A DNA stretch of 64,000 bases from Notamacropus eugenii (lineage: Eukaryota > Chordata > Mammalia > Diprotodontia > Macropodidae). The stretch covers positions 353,710,660-353,774,659 of the forward strand of contig NC_092873.1 in the NCBI RefSeq assembly GCF_028372415.1, in the 5' to 3' direction. Made by a program: the position numbers and the translations under genes. The notes below the pieces were generated by a model, which worked only from the letters and a program-made list of their open reading frames with translations, did not search any database and was not told the DNA's origin. The first letter of the stretch is position 1, and the number at the start of each line of letters is the position of its first letter. Below are positions 40,901 through 52,900 of the stretch, piece after piece.

Positions 40901-43900
40901 AATTTGCTTTTCACGTAAATTCTTAAAATATAAGGAGCAACAAATTTTTCCCAAAAAAATTTACAGTTAATAACTGTACAGTGAAGGCCAGTCTAAAATG
41001 TGCAATTTACAACTATACTTGTCAACAAGTATTTACTGAGTGCCCCACAGATTAGATAATATTCTAGTACAAATTTATATATACCAAACAAATTCCCAGC
41101 CTACTTTAAAAATAACCTAAATTAGAAGTTAGCCTTACTAGATTTTGAAAGATTGAAAACATTACAATACAGCAGATAAAAGTAAAATTAACTATGCAAT
41201 CCTTTCCTCTTTTGGGATTCTTTGAAAAAATTCTCTGTAATAAGTTACTTTTTTTTGCTGAAAAGTGAGATAGCTCTATTTTTAAGGCTAACAGTGGGAA
41301 AGAACAGCTTACTTTACTTACTTCAATAGGATGACTATTATCTAAAGCATCAAGCTCCTGGGCTCGGGTATAATCAGCAGAAACAAACTGAGTCCAGATA
41401 TCATATTCTGGGAAGCAATGGTCTACGCACAGATACTCAATCCAAGAAGCAAAACCTTCATTTAGCCAAAGATGAGTCCACCACTCCTTAAAAAAAAAAA
41501 AAAATTGAGGAGCATTTTAAGACATCTATTCAAATAATTTGTACAACGATTCACTTGGCCTATGCCCCAAACACTAGCAATTTAATGAATTATGAAAGCA
41601 ATTCAAAACATCTAGTAAGTAAACCGTTTCTTTGGAGAAAGCTAAGTTTCATAAAAAAGCAAGCCAAGCAGAACCATATGGAATAAACCTTATTAGTTTA
41701 GTGAGGATCTCTCTCAAATGACACTAGCCACTTACAGGTAGCTTTCACTACACCACAATGTGTAGGAAAAAGAAGGGGGCTAATGGGTAAGATATCAAAG
41801 AGAGAAAAAATGAGAACATGTTTGTGTAGTTGATTACGACTGGGGAAATTCTTTTCAAAGAAAACAGAAAAGTACTGAGAGAAAACAAGGCGATGTAAAA
41901 GAAGCTTCCCATGCTGGCAGAAAATAGCTATTGTCAATCACAATGTAGGTACCTAAAAAAGGTTATATGAACTACATTGAAGGACATGAGCAATCAGTGG
42001 GGGGCTAACAGTAGTTTGAGAGCTCTTTAGAATTTCATATGAAACTATATTATGAATAAAATCAATTTTCAATTTATTTTTAGAGAAAAGATCTTGATAC
42101 AATTTTTGTTATATTTGCTAAGACAAATGGAGAATGAATTCCAACGGATTAATGTGACTATAAAAAACCTTCTAACTTTACTTTCAAAATTCCAGATTTT
42201 TTAAAATATCCACTTTATAAGCTGGATGGTGGTCACTAATCATAAATACTTCATGTTATTTAGTCTAACTAAGACTGTAAGTTAGTACAAAATTTTTCTC
42301 CAATTTATATGTTCATTTCAGTTAATTTAACTTTAATGGTATCAAAGAATTAGCATTTCATGATTAGGAGAACTGAAGTTATCCTAAAATGTAAGGCACT
42401 CTCCCGGTGGAGAGAAATAAGCTGCAACTCACGCCCTCTTCTGATAGCTGTGCAAAAACATTCTTTGTCTGGAAAGAAACAACTAACCCAATTTTACTAT
42501 GAGAGACACTTCTGCACAACTCTCAACTTTCAAGTATGAGAACACCACTTTTATATTAAATTATTTTTCTAAGAGAACTTCCCTCAACCCAAATAACATT
42601 TTAGGATTATCAAAGGGATTTATTTTCATTAAATAAAAAGGTGGGCTTTCTTTTAGAAACCTCAAATATGCCATGTTGGTTTGATAAATTCTTCATTCTT
42701 TTCCTTGTTGTGACATATGGACCCAAGCTCCATCCAAGTCACATTCTGCTCTTTGGCAGCCTGAATACCCCAGTTAGGGAATTTGGCTGGTTCCAGAATC
42801 TCCAAATCCTTTCACTGAAGTGTTACTTCTAGTTCGTTTATTAAATACTGTGCTTTTGGCATGGCAATCTACTTCCCAACCTCTAACACAGTTGGCTTCC
42901 ATAAATAGTATTTGTTTAAGGGGTGAGAGAAGAGTGGCAGACTAAGTCTGAAGGACAGGGACTATTCACTGCAGAAATCTAGTAAACAAGGTTTTCAGTA
43001 TTACAGTGTGGGAATTTATAAACACCTTTCAGCTACACCATTTTCTCTTTGCTTTGATTCCCATTTAAAAGGAGGGAGAGAGGGTGGAGAGACACTACAT
43101 ACAGATCATATCCAGAAAGAGTAATTAAAAAAAAAAGAGACTCATAAAAATTATTTCAAATGCTTTAACAAGTGACCTCCCCCCCAGAAACTCCACCCAG
43201 TATCAAAATAGCTGTTTAGCTTGGTACCTGATCAAAACTCTATCTTATTATAGTAATTTAATACTTATGTATAGCTGTTTCATTTAGTCAATGAAAAACT
43301 TATAAACAAATGTGAAAACAAGTTAAACACCTTTTCTGCTGAACAAATAATATTCAAAAACACCCAACCAAAAGAAGGATTCTGAAACTCACTTTTCAAG
43401 GCAGATCTTTTAAAATAATTCCTCTCCATCACCCAATTATTTCTTTGTGCACAATACTCCAGCCTACCCCCAAAATGCCGTGTAGTCAAGAGGATGTGCA
43501 GCAGTAGCAGGATGAAGGTAAATATATTGAAAACACTTAAAAATATTAGATACCATAGTAACAAGATTTCCAAACCATTGATGGGCGAGTTCATGTCCCA
43601 CAACCAGAGCAACCCACTGGCGGGATGAAGAACAGGAGTTTTTTGGATCAATAAGCAATGCAGTCTCCCTGTGTTTAAAAAGAAAAAAAAAAGTTGATTA
43701 ATACAGCAAGAAAAACCTAAGTAATGACAGGAAAATACACTGAAAAAAGAATTTCCTGCAAAACAGCGCATAAAAATATCAAATTCAATTCCAGAGACCT
43801 ACAAGGAAAACATTATTCCATTGTATGCAATATAAGGACAGGAAAAAAAATAAAATTAGATTAGATCTTAATAGAACCTGAGTACTTATAAAAGATCAAA

Positions 43901-46900
43901 GACTTAACCAGAAAGGCAGAATCTTCTCACTTGGAAGGTAAACTATGAGACTGTCTAAAATCATGGAATTTCATCTAGAAGATAAGGAAGAATCTTGTGT
44001 TTCTCTAAAAAATGGAGAAGAGAAAAAAATGCATTCCACATAAACAAAAAACGAAACACTGAGCTGACTGTTTGAAATGTAGTTCATCTGAGCAGACAAC
44101 TGAAAATGGAAACTGGGAATTTGTTTACAGACAATGCTTTAAAAACCTAATATTTCTAGTAACAGAGATGTACAAACCTAAATTAGAAAATACACAATGG
44201 AGGCCAGTTTTCAATGCTAGAGTAATTAACTACAGAACTATTATGGGGAGATCATACATCAATTAAAATTAAATGTATGAAAAGAAAAATCATCTGAAAA
44301 ATTCCACTAGCGCTCATGTTGAAATCCTTCAACTTTGCATAGCAAGCCTGAAGTGCTCATATGATTTTCTGAAATGCACTCCAGAGGCATTTTTTTAAAA
44401 GAAAAAAAAATTTAATCCTGTTATACTACTTTTTAAATGTTTAATGTTCACAGAGGATGAAGTCCAATGTCAACAGTCCTTATGCATAAAAACTAGGAAA
44501 GCAAAAGTAAGGCAGGACAATGTGCTGTTAACCTACCTATAAGTAACAAGGCCCCAGTTCTCCATGGCACCTTTATAAAATAAAGACAAAAAATTACAGA
44601 TATTTATAATACATTCCACTTTCTTATAATATAATTCAAAGATCAATACAATTCAGCAATAAAATGAAATTTACTTTACCAGCTGCAAAGTCTGCAATAG
44701 CAATGAGATCAATTTTGGGTAGAGGATAAGGAACATTGAAGTAGTCCTTATAAAAAGGTAGCGTTTTAGCAGCAACCTATAAAAAAATGAAAACAAGGAC
44801 AGGCCTGATAAAGCTTTTGATTGCAAATGGCCGATAAATCTCAAGGGGAAATCTGAAACTACCCTGGAAATATCAAGTTCCTAAATACAGAAAACACCAT
44901 CTCCAAAAGAATATCCAAATCTCAGGATTTACAAAAAGTACAGACATTCAAATTCCAGTCAATAATAAACGACAGTATTAAAATTATAACTATATTATTA
45001 TCCTTCTGTCCCTGGATAAAAGTCAGTATCTCTTTTTATCATAACTTGGGATCCTTTTAATTTACATATTGCAAAACAATAATTCAACACCAAGTTCAGA
45101 TTTTCTGTTATCCCAACAGCAACAAAACCATAAAGACAAAACAAATTTTTACTAGATAATATTAATTATAAAATAATCCATTAGAAATACAAACTCTCCA
45201 ACATGGATCCCCACCAAATATATTTACCTCTAATGCAAATTTTCCTTGTTCTGCTTTGCCAACGGGTGTATAAACACGAACACACACTCCATCTTTTGAT
45301 CTCGTTTCAACGAAGTCATATTCTCCCACAACAAATGCCACCAAGTATGTTGACATGACAGGTGTGCGGGCAAATTTCACTTCAACCAAATTTTCATCAT
45401 CAGGGTATGGTTTTCGGTCAATTACATTCTATCAAATAGCAGAAAAAGAAAGGAAAATACATTCGTCACTGACAAGCAAAGCCAGTCTACAAAAATAAAA
45501 ATGCAAAATTCACAAAGTTTTTCTTCAGGCCTTTCTTTCCCATTTAGCTCCCTATCAATTCCCATCCATAATAGGCCCAGTTCTATACACAGTCCTGACT
45601 CCCCCAATCTAGTACTCCAACCCTAATCACTGAAAGCTTTCTAACTCATTCATAGTAGGATGTTAGGGATCAAAACATCACTTCTCTGAGGAAGATTGAT
45701 ATTGTAAAAGATACTTGGAGCAGGTGAATATAAAGAAATGATTTGTTAATGGGAGAATATTCTACTATGTCACAAATATTTTTAGAAAGATGTAAGTCTT
45801 TCTTAACCAAGTATCCAATATCAGACAGTTTGAGAAATTGACCCAAGTTTGCCCAACAAATTTTATGCCTGATAAGTTCCACTACTCCTTCAATTCAGGT
45901 ACCTGTCTTCCTGTTTATGTCAACAAAATCAGGTCTTAGGAAAGAACAGGAAAAACTTATTGACCTAAAGGTATGACTGTTTTGGTTTTAGGTATTATAC
46001 CTTTCCCAAAGACATCTGCTTTCTAATTAACTGACAAAGAATAAAGGAACAAAATTGTGGAATTTCATATTAGCCATTCAGCGTGGGAGAGGTCTGTTTG
46101 GAGGCTTCTGAGTCTCTAAAGTCTTTCCAGTGTTACTGGAATCAGTATCATGATGGCTTCCAGCTCTGCCTACTTGTAATGTCACTGGTCATGGCAGTTC
46201 TTCAAATGTCATCATACACATGGACTGCTATTTATGAGTAAGATTAGCCCTGGTTACACAGAAATGATTCTAACATATGATTAACTACCAGCTTCCCTCT
46301 GTAACACAAATATAAATCTTGAAGCTTATTGAGAAAAAGCCAAAACACTTTCTTCCATCATGTAATAAAAAATTTTAAGTACAGCTTTAACTGGATTCTT
46401 GCTTAGCTACTTACAATTAATTGTACTACAAGGGGACATTTCTTTCAAAAGAACATAGATAGTAGATTCAAATAAAAGCATTTAAGAAAATTTAAATCAG
46501 TAAACCAAACTTCTGACAGCTTGATACAAGTTCCAAACTACTTATTTACACATACATACCATGTTCGATAAAGCTACTCTGTCCTTAGGGACAACCAATG
46601 AGATGTCAAATGTTGCTTTGATAGCAGGTTCATCCCAGCAAGGAAAAGCCCTACGGGCATCAGTAGCCTTAAGAAAAGAAAAATAATTTCTAAATTAGAA
46701 AAATAGGAAGCTTCATGAAGAAATCACAAACATTCTATTTTTTCACTGGCTATCATCTACTTAAGTCCTTGACAATAAAAATAGCAGTAGTAATAGTTTA
46801 AATTATATATAATTCTACTTTCATCACAAAATATTACACCACTTACTTAAGCTTAATACAAACATATTTACCAATAATATTCACCTCGATAGGAGAAAGT

Positions 46901-49900
46901 ATGTAATAATCAACACATAACTAAGTATATAAGGCTAGGACTAGAAGAAAAGTTAACTCCCTTATTTAAAAAAATAACGTAAAATAGTTATGGAGCAAAA
47001 TAGAAAGACCTTTTGAAATGCAGGGCAGTCATTGTTTTTAAGTTTCCATTGGACTAGTTTTCCTCAACTTATCTGGCTCTTAGAATTGAATTATAGACAT
47101 CGTGATGTGCTTCATTCTTTAATAGGAAAAGTAGGAACAGCAATGCTATGGGATACATATCTCCTGATGAATGAAAAGAAATGTACTTCTCTACTAGTTC
47201 ACACAAATTATATCCCCTTTTGACAAAAAACAAAATTAAGGAAAAAAGCAAAAATACCAAAAAAAGAAAAAAAAACAAACAAAAAACCCCAAACTCAAAT
47301 CCAACAACTGAATCCTTCTTGAAAGAAAACAAAGCAAGTCTATTTCAGATAAAGTCAAAATCTCAAAGCTCTAAGGAACACTTCCCATTGCACAGGAAAT
47401 AATCTTCATTCTTTAGATGGTTCGGTTTTAGTAGGAAATTGTCACTTTTCAAACACTAAAAGAATTCTTCTGATTATGAAGAGTATCTTTTCTATTATCA
47501 ATCAAAATACCAGATACCCAGTTCCCTATCTGTCTGGTTTTGTTTCTTGTAAATGAAGCTATACAGGATGTCCCCAAAGTCTCAGCCCAGAATTAAAACT
47601 GGGCTGAGACTTTTGGGACATGAAGCATAAATTCAATCACCATTATAGTTATTTTACTGAAGATGAGACAAAGATTCTTGAAACCACAAATATAGTTAAG
47701 GTTAACATCATCTGGCTCTGACTAGTTACTCAATATAATGGAATAAACTTTACTTCAAATACTAATATTTCAAAAACTAAAGTAGTAGGGAAAACAGTAC
47801 ATACCTCAAACTGTGTGACAGCAGCATAACGCACCTCTCCAGAAGGAGTGGTGTATTTACTTCTATAGAAACCTTTCATTTTATCATTTAGTTCTCCAAC
47901 AAAATCTATCTTTAAGGTTCCTGTACCTGCAACAGAGGACAAATGAAAATCATTGTTATGAAGTTAATGTTTACCTTAGAAACAATGAGATAGCTAAAAT
48001 TAAGTGCCAGGACTAATTCTAAAGCAAACCTTAAGAACTTTTACTTGTTTAAAAATCTATTTCACCTTTTGGGGGAGTAATATTTTCATGTGACCAAAAT
48101 CACAGTTAGTATATATCTTATTTAAAAAACATGAGTTAAGGTCATATAACCATGTCACTTGATTAACTTTCAGCCTAAAACTACTAAAATAGGAATGGCT
48201 GGGCAAAATGTGATATATAAAGGAATATTATTGCACCTTTGGAAAGGATGAGTATCAAGAAATCAATCTTTTTGCATATGAACTGATGCCAAGTCAAATA
48301 CGCAGAACCAGGATGATAAATTACATGTACAATAATGTAAAGGAAAACGACCAAATTTATAATTTCATTAATCCTGGAAACCCCTGCAGCAATGCGAGCT
48401 GAGACGTTCTTTTCAACTTATAGTCTTTGAGAACCACTAAGGAACTGAAAGGAAAGAAAACTGCCCAGAACCCCAGTGTCAACCTACGTCAGAAATAGGC
48501 CCTGGATCTACTCTGCACCCATCTTTAAAAAAAGGCTGCGGTGTGGGTGTGGGTGCGACAACTATATTGCAGGAGAAAATTGTAACTGCTCTTTTTTATA
48601 TTCTTTGTATATCAGAATGTTTGTGTCGATGTTCATAATAAAAATTAAGAAAATGTCAAAATGTGCATAACAAATAAATCCCTAAGAAAACTCCATAAAT
48701 AGTCTTTCTTTATCTAGGTTTATTCAAAATAGGACAATGGTTTTTCATCTTGACACCACTGTAATCCTTTATAAAAAGTCAAGGATTGGCCTGAAAGAGG
48801 TCAATAAAATGAACCATAAAGATTACCTAACTTTCAGATAACAAGTAACTATACACACTTAATCTATAAGTAATATAATGCCTACAAAAATGTATGATAA
48901 GACAGACAATTTCATTCTGTTCGAGCTCAGCACAATCATTCCATCTGAATCTGACTTCCAGAGTGATCAGATTACAAGTGCTTCTAGGGTTCAAGATATA
49001 AAATAAAACTGTCACCTATGTTTCACATACCAGGTTACACAAAGAAAAATGGTAACTCTATTACTAATTGCTAACAATCTAAGCATAGTGCTTGGAAAAT
49101 TCATAAATTTAATTAGGAGTATGACTATAAAGAAACAATTAGAACTTATATGTATCTAGAAAAGTACCACCACTGTTCAAGCAGTCACTTTGGAAGCCAC
49201 ACACTTAGTCTTACTTAGGTTGCCATTACTCAGAATGTTTTGGAATGCCCCTTTCAGAACCTAAAGTTGGAATATCATCAGTCAATCACGAATGAACAAA
49301 TGAAGAAGCATGTTTTTATTAAGTGCTTACTGTGTACACAATTCTATAGGAATACAAATTTTTAAAAAGACAGTCCTTGCTTTCAAGGAGTTCGCATTTT
49401 AACAGGAAGAGAACACAAAAGGTTTCAACTAAAAGTCCGTGAGCCTTGCTTCGGTTGAGTGACAAGCTTGATGATATGCAACTTCTTTAATTCGACAGTG
49501 CCAAGGACTCCGGGAACAAATAATGTGTCTGGTTGAACTGGGCAAAATACTCTGGCCAAAAACAAGGCAACTATAAAACAATAATTGATTTTTTAGAGTG
49601 AGGCTTCAAAGTTGGTTTTGAAAGCAATTTTGAAAGAAAAGTTCTAAAAAATAACTTAAAATATTAATAGCATCACTGGGCACTAATTTACAGGGAAGGT
49701 CATCTACTTGGATATGTGTTCTTGCATGTATTTATCGCATAGCCTTATAAACATACCTCACACGCCACTTCGTTAAAAGGAAAAGAGAAGAAACTCCAAG
49801 ATAAAAAATGTTCTCTATCTCTACATTCTTTCTCATGTCTCTTAAAGAAGAAATGCTTAGAGACCTAGGACAATAAATGCCTATCTAGTACATGAATTTA

Positions 49901-52900
49901 AAAGAAAATTGAGACAAAAGGGAACTAGGTTCTTTAAACTATGCTGCCTCTTAAGGAATTTAAAAAAAAACCAAATCAATGAAAAAATGGTTGTTGTTTT
50001 TTATAAAGAGAGAGGACTAGTACTTCACCATGAAAAATGCTACTCCACAGGACACAAACCACCAATGTTGAGGTTGCTAAGTATTTAACAATGGTTATAG
50101 GCAACCAGCCGGCATTCCTGATGGTGCCAGTTTCAAAAATTATTTTTGTTCAACTGCACATTAACTAGTTTTCACAATGATTACTAGTTTAATAAAGTAA
50201 AGAAGAAAGATTACTAATGCCCATCTATGATCTGTTGAAAATTTCATGCTGTTTTTAGGGAAGAAAAACTACCTGTAAGAACTGCTGAAATTCAAAGTAA
50301 GGAGAACCTCTCTCCTTGAGCATTAAATGACATAGGCAGTCTCACAGAATAGAATTTGAAAATAAAGATTACACCAAGGAGCTTTAAATCAACTAAAAGC
50401 AGATACTCTGTTTCTCTCAAAATGAATTAGGCGCTCTTTAAAGGAGTACAAAAATGGAGCTGGAAACCATTCACAATATAGTTTAGAGCAGCAACCTAAA
50501 CCATCAACACATTGTTCCCAAGTATTTCTCTTTGGACTCTTAGCACAAGGCTAGAAAGCTAGTGGGGAATAAGGAAACACCGTCCGTTAATGAATAAAAC
50601 ACAAACCACTAAGTCATTTTGTAGTAATTCACCTTATAGTTCTTGATGGCTGGTTTACAAGTAACTGATGTCAGATTTAAACCGACAGCATAGAAATGCC
50701 AAATGTTGTGTTCTAGTATCATTCTCCCCTGATTGTCAGATTCTAGTCCTATCCCTTCTTTTTTGAAGATAAAATATAGAACCATGGTGACACAATGCTA
50801 GAATTCCTGCAACAGATGATAATAAAAATTATGATAGGAAGTAAGAACTGCAATATTGCCTTACAGTCTCTATCTTTCTAGTCTTAATACTTTATTCATC
50901 CCACCACATTCTCTGCAATCTATTATTGCACACTCCATTTCCTGACTCTTTTTGCTTTCTCCAGTTGTCCACATGTGGAACTCTCACCCTCATCATCTCT
51001 GTCTCTTTTTCAAGTCCCAACTAAAATACCACCATCTCCAAGCTTTTCCTAATTCCCCTTAATGCTAGTGCCTTCCATCTGTTGATCATTTCCAAATTAT
51101 CTGGTCTACACCTTGTGTGTACGTAGCTCTTTTTGTATTTCCTCTTCCATTATGCTATGAACTCCTTGAAAAAAACTGCGTTTTACCTTTCTTTTTTCCC
51201 TAATGCTGAGCACAAATCAGGCACTTAAATGATTACTGATTGAGAGTAAAATGGATGAACTAGATCACTGAATTATCTGAGCTCCTTTTCAAGTGTGGAA
51301 TCCATAATAACAGACTATAATTCTAATAAGGTAAACAATACATATCTTAATAATCAGATAAAAAGAGGAAAGAATAAGGCTCTGTTTCGCTTCTTTGGGG
51401 AGTAGCTGTATCTTCATTTGACCAAAATCACAGTTACCAGAGCTTTTTCAACAAAAAAATGAATAAAACTATATATTATACCAGCCTTAGCTTTTATTAT
51501 TATAGATGGAAAGCATACTACTCAGTAACATGTTACTAAAAACTTTGTAGAATAGACAGTTAAAATAATTTTAGCTATATGCTGCTAGTTTTCATCAGAA
51601 AAAAAATTAGTTCTTCATTACAACTAAAAATTTATTCAAGCATGAATACCAGCCATATAAATAGAATCCCACTAGCACAGGACAAGTGGCACTTGAGAGG
51701 CACATAATCCATTAATATATTCCCTGCAGCCCCTTCCAACCTCTGGGGAGAAAAGAAAAGACACATCACCACCAATCATCCACACAGTACAGATTCTGTC
51801 CTTGAACTCCAAGACTTTGGTTCTCCCCAAACTTCCATTCCCAGTTCAACTTTCAGCAAAAACCACACAAGTGGGTAAAAGCATTTCAGAATGACTGGCA
51901 AGACTGCCAAAACACAAAGAAGACCATGTAAACATAATGGAAACAAGAGATAGCCCACATTGTGTTTTTCAAATTATAAAATTTGGGAAAAGTAAAATCT
52001 CAACAAATACTGATCACCCTGTTCCGGAGTTCATCACTTGTGATAAATGCCTAGGCAACAATTCATGATGATGATTACAAAATATACATATACACATACA
52101 GACATATCATGAATGTATACATACACATATGTACACATGCATATACTTTATGTGTATGTACATAGAGATGTAAACCTATATAGGAAGTCTTCAAGAAGAG
52201 CAAACCTGCCTATAATCACAAATGTTTAGGGATGAAATTTGCAGTCACTCAAGATTTTTCTGGACCTATATTGCTTTGGCAAGGTTTCAATCAGGTACAT
52301 ATTTAAAATAAATTCCTTCACTGTTGGAATATTATTACTTTAGTTGTTATAGTCAATACCTTGCCTTCTAAAATATAGGTAGAACCTGCTTTAAGAAAAT
52401 CTGATATCTGAACTGACAGAGCAGATGAATTCTGGAATGATTATTTCCATTACAAAAGGATTCCTGTCTCATGAAAAGCATTCCCTATAAGGCTGTTTTA
52501 AACAGCAGACCTCCTTTACTTAACCACCTTATAGACCATTAACTTCCTGGCAGGCATAAAGTGAAAAACTGAGTGAAGATCAACTAGAAATTAAGATAAA
52601 ACATCTCTGAAAATTATAAATTTAATTCAGAGGAAGAACATGATTGATTTATACACGTTCTTTGAATACTACAATGAATTATATAAGATGACCCACTTAA
52701 AACAGGGTAAAGTGACTACTTTTCTCGCTCAGTTCATCTCTTTCATTTAAAAAAAAGAAAAAACTGTTGACCCAGGAGTTGCACTACTTTCAATGAACCT
52801 GAATCTCCCAAAAGATGTGCCATAATATTTAATCTACTAAAAATGAACAAGGCATAATATAATTTCAAACTAAATGCTTATACATGTATACATATATGAT

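Noticed and set aside
43280-43771. 163-residue open frame overlapping NPEPPS exon 9
   Set aside because: It is in another frame of the same strand as the HELAH exon and includes intron sequence; a shadow of the real exon.
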